In this document: positions 18,264 through 27,301 of the stretch, piece after piece
How the letters are laid out: each line of letters starts with the position of its first letter
Position numbering within the stretch: the stretch's first letter is position 1
NCBI GenBank assembly: GCA_045655325.1
Contig: JAZOOY010000036.1
Coordinates: 1 to 60,950 of the forward strand
Length of the DNA stretch: 60,950 nt
Source: UBA1738 sp045655325
Lineage (GTDB): Bacteria > Bacillota > Clostridia > UBA1381
Direction: 5' to 3'
Notes under the pieces: generated by a model
The model's input: only the letters and a program-made list of their open reading frames with translations
What the model was told of the DNA's origin: nothing
The model's database searches: none
Made by a program: the position numbers and the translations under genes

Positions 18264-19838
18264 TTGTTTGATATAAAAAGGATAATTTGCGGAGCTTTAG
18301 CCGTCATTGCGGCACTATCTTTAGCATCTTGCAAAAAGGCGGATGAAGGGTATGTGGCAGGCGGAGAGCTTGTTGTAATACAGGACTTTTCTGATATAAG
18401 GCTGGGCGTTTATGGGCTTGATACCCTAAACCCGATTGCCACAAAATCAGAAAGCGTACAAAAGATAACAAACATTGTGTATGAATCGCTTTTCACTACC
18501 AACGAATCAGGAAAAGAAGTACCGATGCTTGCCGATTCATACGATATTTTAAGTGGTGGAACTCAAATAGAAGTCACATTGAAAGACAACGTAAAGTGGC
18601 ATGACGGACAGAATTTTACTGCAGAAGACGTTGCTTATACATTAAGCAAAATGAAAGAGACAGATGGCCTTTATAGTAAGATTTCATCAAAGATACACAG
18701 CTTTACGGCAACTAATAAAAACACTATATTGATAAACTTTGAAAAGGCGGAGCCATCGCCTGCACATCTTCTGACATTCCCGATAATTTCAAGACAGGCG
18801 TATTATTCTACAGGTGCTGATTTTACACCTATCGGAACAGGTAGCTATAAATTCGTTTCAAAAAGCGGAACGGATATAGTTTTAGAGCCTAACTCACGTT
18901 GGCACGAGGGAAATGTTTCAGAGCGAAAAATCATTGTTAAGATTCTAAAGGATAAAAATGCAGTTTTAGATGCATTTAACGTTGGCGAAATCGACGCCAT
19001 AACATCGGACGAGTTATCAGACGGCGCAACGCCAAAGAGCAAATCCGCATCAAAAACAATGGTTTCTGACAGAATGGTATTTTTAGGGTTCAACACAAAA
19101 AGCCCTGTTATGACAAAGGCGGTAAGAAAAGCCATAAACGGAAACCTTGACCGAAAGAAAATTGTTGAAAAGGACGCATACGGACAAGGACTGGCGTCAG
19201 AGATTTCCATTAATCCTGAAAGCTGGGTTTTGATAAAAGATTCTAATAAGGCTCAGGAAAGCTTCCCTGAAGATATTATGGAAAAAGACGGATACGTGAT
19301 AAAGGACGGCATGTACCACAAAGACGAGGAAAAAGTCACAATGCGTCTTTTGGTAAACAGCGATAATATTGAAAGAAGTATGCTTGCAGACAGCGTAGCA
19401 ACATCTCTTAAAACAGCGGGTTTTGACGTGGTTCTGGAAAAGACAGGATACGATGAATATACTGCAAAAATCGGAAGTGACGATTTTGATATGTTTATCG
19501 GAGAAACAGAAGTTGGTGATAATTTAAACCCTGCAGCAATGCTTACTGGTGGGGATAATTATTTCAACTTTGATGCATCCCACATAAAAACAGCTATGTC
19601 AAAAATTTGTGGCGTAAAAGATAAGGACGAAATAAAAGCACAAATCGGTGAGTTTATCACTATGTTCTATATTGACCCGCCGTACCTGCCACTTTATTTC
19701 AAGACAGAAAACGTAATCTATGGTTCATATGTTTCAGGTATTGAAAAGCCTGTAAGCTTTGACCCGTATAAGTGCATAGAAAAATGGTATTTCTATGATA
19801 AAGACGGAAAGGAAAGTAAGGAAAACGCTGATGAATGA
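18264..19838 (+). CDS. Peptide/oligopeptide-binding lipoprotein (SBP_bac_5 family)
   Basis: An extracellular solute-binding lipoprotein of the ABC peptide transporter class. The N-terminus is a type II signal peptide with the lipobox LASC, and the body has the family pattern DTLNPI, VYESLF, DNVKWHDGQNFTAEDV. About 520 residues is normal. No permease or ATPase gene is adjacent, so it is an orphan or works with a distant transporter. The only standard start is TTG 18264, but it abuts the AAGGGAG site with no spacing. An ATA at 18273 would have good spacing and give a perfect KR-plus-hydrophobic signal peptide, so the true start is uncertain. It overlaps the RpiR gene by eight bases. Confidence 0.85.
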   Translation: MFDIKRIICGALAVIAALSLASCKKADEGYVAGGELVVIQDFSDIRLGVYGLDTLNPIATKSESVQKITNIVYESLFTTNESGKEVPMLADSYDILSGGTQIEVTLKDNVKWHDGQNFTAEDVAYTLSKMKETDGLYSKISSKIHSFTATNKNTILINFEKAEPSPAHLLTFPIISRQAYYSTGADFTPIGTGSYKFVSKSGTDIVLEPNSRWHEGNVSERKIIVKILKDKNAVLDAFNVGEIDAITSDELSDGATPKSKSASKTMVSDRMVFLGFNTKSPVMTKAVRKAINGNLDRKKIVEKDAYGQGLASEISINPESWVLIKDSNKAQESFPEDIMEKDGYVIKDGMYHKDEEKVTMRLLVNSDNIERSMLADSVATSLKTAGFDVVLEKTGYDEYTAKIGSDDFDMFIGETEVGDNLNPAAMLTGGDNYFNFDASHIKTAMSKICGVKDKDEIKAQIGEFITMFYIDPPYLPLYFKTENVIYGSYVSGIEKPVSFDPYKCIEKWYFYDKDGKESKENADE

Positions 19839-20688
19839 TATTATTAAAAATATCGGAGATAAAAGTGAAGCCTTAAGCAAAAGCCATAAAAAAATTGCCG
19901 AGTATATCTTAGCAAAGTGCGAAAAAGCGGCGTATATGACTGCAGGACGTTTGTCAGAAAGCGTTGGTGTCAGTGAATCTACAGTTGTAAGATTTGCTTA
20001 TGAAATGGGGTTTGACGGATATCCTGAATTCCAGAAGGCACTGAAAGAATACGTAAAAGGCCATATGACAACTGCACAGAGAATGGAGCTTGCTTATGAA
20101 AAAATGGCAAGCGGTGATGTTTTAACAAGCACACTAAAGGCGGATATTGGCTACATTGAAAAAACTCTTGACACCATTGACCAGGAGCAATTCAGCCGTG
20201 CCGCAGACGCTATTTCGCAAGCAGGCAAGATATACATTACAGGCGTAAGAAGTGCCAAAGGTCTTGCAGATTTCTTGAAATTTTATCTGCAACTTATATT
20301 TGATAATGTGTATATGATAAATTCAACAGGCGGTGACCTTTTCGAGCAGATATTAAACGTTGGAAAGAATGACGTCGTAATAGGAATAAGTTTCCCAAGA
20401 TACTCAAAAAACACCTTGAAAGCTCTTTCCTATGCAAAAAACGGCGGTGCTACCGTAATTGGCATTACAGACCGAGAGAACTCACCTGTTGCCATTGAAT
20501 CGGATATCTGCCTTATTTCAAGAAGCGATACCGCATCCTTTGTGGATTCACTTGTAGCACCACTCAGCGTTATAAATGCACTTATTGCGGCGGTTGGAAT
20601 AAAAAACCGTGAAAAAATGCAGAAGAACCTGGAAAAGCTTGAGCAAATCTGGGAAGAATATGAGGTATATGATAAAAATGACGGATAA
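19831..20688 (+). CDS. RpiR-family transcriptional regulator
   Basis: An N-terminal helix-turn-helix (about residues 1-77, with the family pattern VSESTVVRFAYEMGFDGYPE) and a C-terminal SIS sugar-phosphate-binding domain (about 120-270, with TGVRSAKGLADFL) are both clear. RpiR proteins usually control sugar or amino-sugar catabolism. I use ATG 19831 (285 residues) because AAGGAAA lies just upstream; an in-frame ATG at 19795 lies deep inside the preceding gene. Overlap with the binding-protein gene suggests co-expression, but the target genes are not evident. Confidence 0.9.
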   Translation: MNDIIKNIGDKSEALSKSHKKIAEYILAKCEKAAYMTAGRLSESVGVSESTVVRFAYEMGFDGYPEFQKALKEYVKGHMTTAQRMELAYEKMASGDVLTSTLKADIGYIEKTLDTIDQEQFSRAADAISQAGKIYITGVRSAKGLADFLKFYLQLIFDNVYMINSTGGDLFEQILNVGKNDVVIGISFPRYSKNTLKALSYAKNGGATVIGITDRENSPVAIESDICLISRSDTASFVDSLVAPLSVINALIAAVGIKNREKMQKNLEKLEQIWEEYEVYDKNDG

Positions 20689-21895
20689 AACGGTAGTTGT
20701 AATAGGCGGTGGGCCTGCAGGAATGATAGCCTGTGGCCGTCTTAAAGACAGAGCTTGCAAAGTCATATTAATAGAGAAAAATCCTATGCTTGGTAAAAAG
20801 CTAAGGATAACTGGCAAGGGCAGATGTAATATCACCAATATTGCGGACATTGAGGATATTATGACCAATATCCCAACCAACAGCCGATTTTTGTATAGCG
20901 CTCTTTATAGCTTTACAAATGACGACGTTATAAATCTTTTTAATAGCCTTGGAGTCCCAACAAAGGTGGAACGTGGCGGAAGAGTTTTCCCTGAAAGTGA
21001 CAGTGCCCGTGACGTTGCGGAGGCACTTAAAAAGTATGCCCTTGGCAAGAACGTGACCCTTTTAAAGGAAAAAGCCACAGGAATTATTGTAGCTGACGGA
21101 AAAGTGTGTGGCGTAAAATGCGGTGATAAGGAAATCCTTGCAGATAGCGTAATTGTGGCAACAGGCGGTGTTTCTTATCCGCTGACAGGCTCAACAGGTG
21201 ACGGATACCGATTTGCAGAAAAAGTAGGTCACACCGTAATCGCTCCAAAACCGTCCTTAGTACCCCTTGAAACAAAGGAAAAATGGGTTAAGGAAGTTAT
21301 GGGTCTTGCCCTTAAAAATGTGGAGATTACCTTATGGTGCGGTGATAAGAAAATATACACCGATTTCGGTGAAATGCTATTTACCCATTTCGGCGTATCA
21401 GGACCTATTGTTTTGTCAGCATCCTGCCACTTAAAAAAGGCGAAAGATGCAAAGATAACCATAGATTTAAAGCCTGCTTTAACCGAGGAACAGCTTGACA
21501 AGAGAATACTTCGTGATTTTGAAGCTGCGGGCAAAAAACATTTGCAAAATTCTTTGGACGAGCTATTGCCTAAAGCACTGATTCCTGTTATAATAAAAGG
21601 AGCGGGACTTGATGCACATAAAGAGGTTTGCAACATAACAAAAGCAGAAAGGCTTAAGCTTCTTACCACAATGAAAAAGCTAACCTTACATGTTACCGGA
21701 ACACGCCCTGTTGAAGAGGCGATTATAACATCAGGCGGAATCAAGGTTTCCGAGATAAATCCGTCTACCATGGAATCAAAACTTGTTTCGGGACTTTTCT
21801 TTGCCGGCGAAGTCATTGACGTTGACGCATACACCGGCGGATTTAATTTACAGATTGCGTATTCAACGGGATACTTAGCCGGAGAAAACGCATAG
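20669..21895 (+). CDS. HI0933/BaiN-like FAD-dependent oxidoreductase
   Basis: NAD(P)/FAD-dependent flavoprotein of the HI0933 family. The Rossmann motif VVIGGGPAGM is at the N-terminus, KKLRITGKGRCNIT is the diagnostic family box, and VIVATGG and the C-terminal FFAGEVIDVDAYTGGFNLQ FAD motif are present. The function in vivo is poorly defined; the same family contains bile-acid reductase BaiN, but no other bile-acid gene is here. Start choice is between ATG 20669 and ATG 20678. Neither has ideal spacing from GAGG at 20662, and longer in-frame starts run into rpiR. The start overlaps the rpiR end. Confidence 0.9.
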   Translation: MIKMTDKTVVVIGGGPAGMIACGRLKDRACKVILIEKNPMLGKKLRITGKGRCNITNIADIEDIMTNIPTNSRFLYSALYSFTNDDVINLFNSLGVPTKVERGGRVFPESDSARDVAEALKKYALGKNVTLLKEKATGIIVADGKVCGVKCGDKEILADSVIVATGGVSYPLTGSTGDGYRFAEKVGHTVIAPKPSLVPLETKEKWVKEVMGLALKNVEITLWCGDKKIYTDFGEMLFTHFGVSGPIVLSASCHLKKAKDAKITIDLKPALTEEQLDKRILRDFEAAGKKHLQNSLDELLPKALIPVIIKGAGLDAHKEVCNITKAERLKLLTTMKKLTLHVTGTRPVEEAIITSGGIKVSEINPSTMESKLVSGLFFAGEVIDVDAYTGGFNLQIAYSTGYLAGENA

Positions 21896-21904
21896 GAGGA
21901 AAAT

Positions 21905-22564
21905 ATGAAAGTAGCCATTGACGGACCTGCAGGAGCAGGTAAAAGCTCTATCGCAAAAGCCGTTTCAAAAAAACTTGGTTTTGTATATATCGACACAGGT
22001 GCTATGTATCGTGCCGTTGCGGTTTATGCCATCGAAAACGGCATAGAAATCAAGGAAGAAAACTTCACACAGGTAGTGCTTGATAATATAAAAATTGATA
22101 TAGCATACGAAGACGGAACACAGAAAATTTACCTTTTGGGAAAAGACGTTTCAGAACGTATCCGTGAAGCAGACGTAAGCATCGGCGCATCAAACGTTGC
22201 CGTAATTCCAGCGGTAAGACTAAAGCTTGTGGAACTTCAAAGAACCCTTGCCGAAAAAACTTCTGTTATAATGGACGGAAGAGATATCGGAACATATGTT
22301 CTTCCTGATGCAGAAGTTAAAATCTTTTTAACAGCATCCTCTGATGTCCGTGCAAAAAGACGCCTTTTGGAAATGAAAGAAAAGGGCATGGAAGCGGACT
22401 TTGAAACGGTTAAGCGTGACATTGAATACCGTGACAAAAACGATTCAGAGCGTGAATTTGCACCGCTTCGCAAGGCTGAAGATGCGGTTTTGGTGGATAC
22501 ATCCGATATGACTATCCAGCAAGTTATTGATAGAATAACTGAAATTATCAGGGAGGAAAAGTAA
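21905..22564 (+). CDS. cmk: Cytidylate kinase
   Basis: Phosphorylates CMP and dCMP. The P-loop GPAGAGKSS, the DTGAMYRA motif, the DGRDIGTYVLPDA motif and the lid-region arginines (AKRRLLEM) are present, and 219 residues is normal. AGGAGG lies upstream. It begins the cmk-plsC-ispH/rpsA run that is conserved in Clostridia. One base pair of spacing separates it from plsC. Confidence 0.96.
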   Translation: MKVAIDGPAGAGKSSIAKAVSKKLGFVYIDTGAMYRAVAVYAIENGIEIKEENFTQVVLDNIKIDIAYEDGTQKIYLLGKDVSERIREADVSIGASNVAVIPAVRLKLVELQRTLAEKTSVIMDGRDIGTYVLPDAEVKIFLTASSDVRAKRRLLEMKEKGMEADFETVKRDIEYRDKNDSEREFAPLRKAEDAVLVDTSDMTIQQVIDRITEIIREEK

Positions 22565-23134
22565 GTGCTTTATTCTTTTGTAAAACTATTATGTAAAATC
22601 ATTCTGGGCTTGCTTTTCGGAATAAAAACAGTGGGCAAGGAGAATGTTATTGAAGGCGGAATAATCCTTGCGGGTAACCACATAAGCAACTGGGATGCAT
22701 TGGCTGTTACGGCAACTTGCCCAAGACAGCTTGCATTTATGAGCAAGAAAGAACTTTTCAAATTCAAGCCATTAGGCGCAATTCTTAAAAAAATCGGTGC
22801 ATTTCCTGTAAACCGTGGAAAAGGCGATATCGGAGCCGTAAAAACTGCTTTGAAAATACTAAAACAGGAAATGGCGATGATAATGTTCCCTGAAGGAACA
22901 AGAATGAAGGACAGAAGACGAGGCGAAGCAAAGCCAGGCGTTGCAATGCTTGCAACTCACGCAAAAGTCCCTGTTGTTCCTGTTAAAATTGACGCAGAAT
23001 ATAAGCTATTCAAAAAGGTTACAGTAACCTATGGCGAGCCTATATATCTTGACGAATACTACGAAGAAAAACTTAGTGTAGAAAAGATGCAGGAATTAAG
23101 CGAATCTATTATGGATAAAGTTTTCGCACTTTAA
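22565..23134 (+). CDS. plsC: 1-acyl-sn-glycerol-3-phosphate acyltransferase
   Basis: Makes phosphatidic acid in membrane phospholipid synthesis. The catalytic HxxxxD motif is seen as NHISNWDA, and the PEGTR box follows as FPEGTRMKD. A hydrophobic N-terminal segment (about 1-20) anchors it to the membrane. At 189 residues it is a short, typical clostridial PlsC. Start is GTG, directly after the cmk stop. Confidence 0.94.
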   Translation: MLYSFVKLLCKIILGLLFGIKTVGKENVIEGGIILAGNHISNWDALAVTATCPRQLAFMSKKELFKFKPLGAILKKIGAFPVNRGKGDIGAVKTALKILKQEMAMIMFPEGTRMKDRRRGEAKPGVAMLATHAKVPVVPVKIDAEYKLFKKVTVTYGEPIYLDEYYEEKLSVEKMQELSESIMDKVFAL

Positions 23135-23169
23135 GGCTTACATAAATTTCTTATTTAGGAGAAAAGGAA

Positions 23170-25191
23170 ATGATTGAAATAGCAAAAACCGCAGGCTTTT
23201 GCTACGGCGTGAAAAGAGCGGTTGATAAGGTCTATGGGCTGGTTGAAAGCGGTAAGAAAATCGCCACATTAGGCCCTATAATTCACAATAAGCAAGTGGT
23301 GGATGACCTTGAAGCAAAAGGCGTTAAAGCCTATGATGACATCAAGGATATACCACAAGATACCGCAGTAGTAATTCGTACTCACGGCGTTAAAAAATCT
23401 GTTATAGACGCACTTTCTGGGCGAGAGTTTATTGACTTAACCTGCCCGTTTGTTGCGAAGATTCATAAAATAGTAAAAGAGCACCACGAAAAGGGATATA
23501 CCATCTTAATCGTTGGTGATGAAAAGCACCCTGAAGTTATGGGTATAAACGGCTGGTGCGAAGACTCGGCGATTATAACTTATGACGAGAACTTTACTAT
23601 GCCGTCAGAATATGTTGAAAAGGACATTTGCATTGTGGCACAAACCACAATAAATAAAAATGTTTTTGTGCAAATCGTACAAAATGTCAAAAACACTTGC
23701 AAAAGGGTACTAGTTTTTGATACAATATGTAGTGCGACTAAAGATAGACAAGAAGAGGCATATACACTATCTGCCAAATCTGATATTATGTTCGTAATTG
23801 GTGGACGTGAAAGCTCAAATACCAAGAAGCTTTACGATATTTCCAAAGGCGCTTGCGCCGAAACTTATTTCATTGAAACTTTTGAGGATATTCCTCAGAG
23901 TATATATTTAAAAAATAAAAAGATAGGCATTCCGGCAGGGGCATCAACTCCGGCACGTACTATCGAGGAGGTTTTCACAACGATGGATGAAAAAATGAGA
24001 AACGAAGAGTCTTTCGCGGAGCTATTTGCTCAGTACGAAAGCAAAACTTTAAATAATGGAGATATTGTTGACGCAACAGTTGTTGAAGTGCGTAACACTG
24101 AGGTCATTGTTGACCTTGGCGGATTTAAATACAATGGTCAATTGTCAGCTGATCAGTTATCAGATGATCCGTATTTAAAGGCATCTGACATTGTTAAGCC
24201 AGGCGATGCAATTAAGGTTTACGTTGTTGGCGTAAACGATGCAGAAGGTAAAGTTGTACTTTCAAGAAAGAAGCTTGTTCAGATGGAAAGCTGGAACAAG
24301 ATGAAGGAATCTTTTGAAAACAAAGAAATCCTTGACGGTAAGATCATTAAGGTTGTTCGCGGTGGCGTTATCGCTCTTGCAAACGACGCACAGGTATTTA
24401 TCCCAGCACGTCAGGCATCACTTCGTTTTGTAAGTGATCTTGAAACTCTACTTGGCGAAAACGTTAAGCTAAGACTTACAGAAATTGATGACAGAAGAAA
24501 ACGTGTTGTTGGTTCTGTTAGAGTTCTTCTTGAAGAAGAAAGAAAAGCAGTTATGGACAAGTTCTGGTCAGGCGTTGAGGTTGGTAAGGAATACACAGGT
24601 ACAGTTAAGTCACTAACATCATTCGGTGCATTTGTTGACATCGGCGGTGTTGACGGCCTTGTTCACATTTCAGAGCTTTCATGGAATAAGATTAAGCACC
24701 CATCAGAGGTTGTTAAAGAAGGCGATGTACTTACAGTTTATATCAAGGACATCAACGAAGAAACAAAGAAGATTTCTTTGGGATACAAAAAGGCTGAAGA
24801 TAATCCTTGGGTTATCGCAAAGGCAAAGATCAACCTTGACGATGTTGTTAAGTGTAAGATCGTTCGCATGATGCCATTCGGTGCATTTGCTGAAATTATG
24901 CCAAACGTTGACGGTCTTATCCACATTTCACAGATCGCTGACAGAAGAATCGGCAAGCCAGAAGACGTTCTTGAAATTGGTCAGGAAGTTGAAGCTAAGG
25001 TTGTTGAACTTGATTGGGAAACAAACAAGATCAGCCTTTCAATCAGAGCTTTAATCGAGCCAAAGGTAGAAGAAGTTGTAGAAGAAGCTCCAGCAGAAGT
25101 TGAAGCTCCAGCTGAACCAGTAGCTGACGAAGTTCCTGTTGATATCGAAAAGTTTATCGCAGAAGAAGCTGAAGAAACTACAGAAGAATAA
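23170..25191 (+). CDS. ispH-rpsA: IspH-ribosomal protein S1 fusion
   Basis: One 673-residue frame joins two proteins. Residues 1-280 are HMBPP reductase (IspH), the last step of the MEP isoprenoid pathway, with the three Fe-S cysteines in GFCYGV, LTCPFV and DTICSATKDRQ. Residues from about 300 on are four S1 RNA-binding repeats, as in ribosomal protein S1, ending in an acidic Glu/Ala/Pro-rich tail. The same fusion is known across Clostridia, and no frameshift or stop marks the junction, so it is not an artefact. A strong terminator follows. Confidence 0.96.
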   Translation: MIEIAKTAGFCYGVKRAVDKVYGLVESGKKIATLGPIIHNKQVVDDLEAKGVKAYDDIKDIPQDTAVVIRTHGVKKSVIDALSGREFIDLTCPFVAKIHKIVKEHHEKGYTILIVGDEKHPEVMGINGWCEDSAIITYDENFTMPSEYVEKDICIVAQTTINKNVFVQIVQNVKNTCKRVLVFDTICSATKDRQEEAYTLSAKSDIMFVIGGRESSNTKKLYDISKGACAETYFIETFEDIPQSIYLKNKKIGIPAGASTPARTIEEVFTTMDEKMRNEESFAELFAQYESKTLNNGDIVDATVVEVRNTEVIVDLGGFKYNGQLSADQLSDDPYLKASDIVKPGDAIKVYVVGVNDAEGKVVLSRKKLVQMESWNKMKESFENKEILDGKIIKVVRGGVIALANDAQVFIPARQASLRFVSDLETLLGENVKLRLTEIDDRRKRVVGSVRVLLEEERKAVMDKFWSGVEVGKEYTGTVKSLTSFGAFVDIGGVDGLVHISELSWNKIKHPSEVVKEGDVLTVYIKDINEETKKISLGYKKAEDNPWVIAKAKINLDDVVKCKIVRMMPFGAFAEIMPNVDGLIHISQIADRRIGKPEDVLEIGQEVEAKVVELDWETNKISLSIRALIEPKVEEVVEEAPAEVEAPAEPVADEVPVDIEKFIAEEAEETTEE

Positions 25192-25200
25192 TTAAATTAA

Positions 25201-25227
25201 CTCCCCTGAATTTTCAGGGGAGTTTTT
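25201..25227 (+). terminator. Intrinsic terminator of the cmk-plsC-ispH/rpsA run
   Basis: CTCCCCTGAA and its complement TTCAGGGGAG form a perfect 9-10 bp stem, followed by TTTTTG. It ends the long plus-strand housekeeping block. Confidence 0.93.
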
Positions 25228-25252
25228 GTATGGGAAATTATTTGAACTATTT

Positions 25253-25314
25253 CGTAGGGAATGGTAGCTTTCTACATTCCGATAGCTGTACATCGTAAAC
25301 GCTGTACCCTACAA
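25253..25314. repeat. GTAGGG/CCCTAC-bounded palindromic repeat, copy 1
   Basis: A roughly 60-base element whose ends are GTAGGG (25254-25259) and CCCTAC (25307-25312), with internal short inverted pairs such as GAATG...CATTC and GCTGTAC...GTAC. It resembles the non-coding dispersed palindromic repeats seen between genes in gut Clostridia. A second element with the same ends follows about 70 bases later. Confidence 0.6.
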
Positions 25315-25347
25315 GCATTGATTGGGTATGTGAAAATTTGTGCGGTA

Positions 25348-25376
25348 TTGCTTTTAAGGAAAATATATGTTAGAAT
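25348..25376 (+). promoter_or_regulatory. Promoter of the dockerin-LRR gene (extended -10)
   Basis: TTGCTT (25348-25353), a 17-base spacer, and TAGAAT (25371-25376) preceded by TGT, an extended -10 motif. The predicted transcript would start near 25383 and carry the second palindromic repeat in its 5' leader of about 120 bases. Confidence 0.6.
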
Positions 25377-25385
25377 AAACATAAT

Positions 25386-25449
25386 CGTAGGGCAGGGGCT
25401 TGCTCCTGCCGAAAATATTTAAGCGGTTGGAGTAAACCCCAACCCTACA
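25386..25449. repeat. GTAGGG/CCCTAC-bounded palindromic repeat, copy 2, in a 5' leader
   Basis: Bounded by GTAGGG (25387-25392) and CCCTAC (25443-25448). It holds two hairpins: GGCAGGGGC/GCTCCTGCC around 25391-25410 and GGTTGGAGT/ACCCCAACC around 25425-25445. It lies between the predicted promoter and the start of the LRR gene, so it should be transcribed. Confidence 0.65.
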
Positions 25450-25501
25450 GACCTAAAATGCTTTACCAATAAAATTCATATATAACGAAAGGATGACAAC
25501 T

Positions 25502-27202
25502 ATGAAAAAGATATTACTTGCAATTTTAATGAGTTTGTTTGGTACGATGGCACTTTTTAATATAAGTGCTTCCGCTGAAACCTATGGAGATTTAACGTAT
25601 AGGATTTCAAATGGGGAGATTACCATTAAAGACTGTAATTTTAAAGCAAAAGGTGAGATTGTTATACCTGAAACCATTGATGGCTATCCAGTGACGGCTA
25701 TTGGTGATGGAGCATTTGATGATTGCTATTACATTACGTCTGTAATCATTCCTGAAGGTGTAACATACATTGGATGGGATGCATTTAGTTGTTGTATGTT
25801 CCTTACTGATGTAACCATTCCTGATAGCGTGACGACCATTGGCGATGAAGCGTTTTATAGCTGTATAAACCTTATAAGAGTGAATATTCCGGGAAGTGTG
25901 ACGACCATTGGCGACAATGCGTTCTTTGATTGTGGAAGTCTTGTTAATGTGGAATTGCCCGAAAGTGTCACGTCAATAAGTGATGGTTTGTTTAATGGCT
26001 GTGATAATCTTACAAGTATAATAATCCCGAATAGTGTCACATATATTGGGGAAGATGCATTTTATGGTTGTGCTAATCTCGTTAATATAGCAATACCTGA
26101 TAACGTAAATTATATTGGAAGTTGGGCATTCGGAAATTGCTATAGTATTACCAGCGTAAAAATTCCTGAAGGAATAACTTCTATTGAACATGGTACATTT
26201 TCCGGTTGTTATGATCTTACAAGCGTAAGAATCCCTGATAGTGTAACTTACATTGGATGCGATGCTTTTAGAGGTTGTGATAATCTTACCAACGTAACCA
26301 TTCCGGAAGAAGTAACGTTTATAGGAAGTTTTGCATTTTCCGGTTGTGAGAAGTTTACCGATATAAAAATACCTAATAAAGTGACATATATTGGACTAAT
26401 GGCGTTTTATAACTGCACAGATGTTACATCTATAACCATTCCTGATAATGTAACATATATTGGACCTAATGCATTTAGTAATACTGCATTTTATAATGAT
26501 TCTGCGAATTGGGAAAAAGAAGTTCTCTACATTGGAAATCATCTAATACGGGTAGATGCTAGTGAGACAAGTGAGTATGCAATAAAAAGCGGAACAAAAT
26601 CAATTGCATGCGGTGCATTTTCATATAGCAAGGGCGTTACAAGCATAATCATTCCTGATAGTGTAACAGCGATAAGTGAAAGTACATTTAGTGGATGCTC
26701 GAACATTACAAGCATAACAATTCCTGATAGTATAACATCTATAGGCGATGGAGCTTTTTCTGAGTGCGGAATCACATACATAAAAATTCCTGATGGAGTT
26801 ACTGTTATTGAGAAAGAAGCTTTTTGTAGATGCACCGGTCTTACGAGTGTGATTATCCCTGCCTATGTGAAACTTGTTGAAGAAAACGCGTTTGATAGAT
26901 GTACTAATCTAACAGACGTATATTATGGCGGAACTGAAGATGATTGGAAATCTATGAGTGTTGAATGGGGTAATATTGAATTGACAAACGCTACTATTCA
27001 CTTCATCTCTTTAGGTGACACTGATGAAGATTGGGAAGTTAGTGTAAGAGACATTATTGTTTTAAGGCAACACCTTGCAGGCGGATATGGGCAAGCGATA
27101 AATGAAAACATTGCCGATGTTAACAAAGATGGCGAAGTTGACACAAGAGATGTTATTACATTACGTCGATTTATCGCAGGCGGATATGATGTAGAGTTGT
27201 AA
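25502..27202 (+). CDS. Secreted BspA-type leucine-rich-repeat protein with C-terminal dockerin
   Basis: A 566-residue exported protein. Signal peptide: KK then a hydrophobic core ending ISASAE. From about residue 40 to 490 it is a run of about 18-20 LRR_5 (BspA/Treponema pallidum type) repeats, each with an IPDSVTxIGxxAFxxC-like unit. The last 60 residues are a type I-like dockerin: loop 1 DTDEDWEVSVRD followed by IIVLRQHLAGG, and loop 2 DVNKDGEVDTRD followed by VITLRRFIAGG. Both loops keep calcium-ligand positions; loop 1 has Trp where Gly is usual. I use ATG 25502, because GAAAGG at 25487-25492 touches the in-frame ATG at 25493. LRR_5 proteins often mediate adhesion; the dockerin implies docking to a cohesin such as that at 56111. 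Confidence 0.9.
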   Translation: MKKILLAILMSLFGTMALFNISASAETYGDLTYRISNGEITIKDCNFKAKGEIVIPETIDGYPVTAIGDGAFDDCYYITSVIIPEGVTYIGWDAFSCCMFLTDVTIPDSVTTIGDEAFYSCINLIRVNIPGSVTTIGDNAFFDCGSLVNVELPESVTSISDGLFNGCDNLTSIIIPNSVTYIGEDAFYGCANLVNIAIPDNVNYIGSWAFGNCYSITSVKIPEGITSIEHGTFSGCYDLTSVRIPDSVTYIGCDAFRGCDNLTNVTIPEEVTFIGSFAFSGCEKFTDIKIPNKVTYIGLMAFYNCTDVTSITIPDNVTYIGPNAFSNTAFYNDSANWEKEVLYIGNHLIRVDASETSEYAIKSGTKSIACGAFSYSKGVTSIIIPDSVTAISESTFSGCSNITSITIPDSITSIGDGAFSECGITYIKIPDGVTVIEKEAFCRCTGLTSVIIPAYVKLVEENAFDRCTNLTDVYYGGTEDDWKSMSVEWGNIELTNATIHFISLGDTDEDWEVSVRDIIVLRQHLAGGYGQAINENIADVNKDGEVDTRDVITLRRFIAGGYDVEL

Positions 27203-27208
27203 AAAAAA

Positions 27209-27233
27209 GCCTTCTCCTCAAGGAGAAGCCTTT
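27209..27233 (+). terminator. Hairpin after the dockerin-LRR gene
   Basis: CTTCTCC and GGAGAAG pair around TCAA, flanked by a run of eight A on the left and TTT on the right. It can act on both strands; the plus-strand T-run is short. Confidence 0.7.
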
Positions 27234-27248
27234 ACAAACAAACACACA

Positions 27249-27277
27249 AAAAACGGACAGGGTGACCTGTCCGTTTT
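27249..27277 (-). terminator. Intrinsic terminator of the DacA-like gene
   Basis: A perfect stem ACGGACAGG/CCTGTCCGT around GTGA, extended by A/T pairs. Read on the minus strand it is followed by a T-run, 25 bases after the DacA-like stop codon. Confidence 0.85.
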
Positions 27278-27301
27278 CAATTTTTAAATTAAGAACTCTT
27301 T

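Noticed and set aside
21229..21996. A 255-codon open frame on the minus strand
   Set aside because: It lies wholly antisense to the flavoprotein and cmk genes, has Ser/Pro-rich composition without a recognisable domain, and no ribosome site.
23170..25191. IspH-S1 fusion as an assembly or frameshift artefact
   Set aside because: The frame is open through the junction and the same fusion is known in Clostridia.
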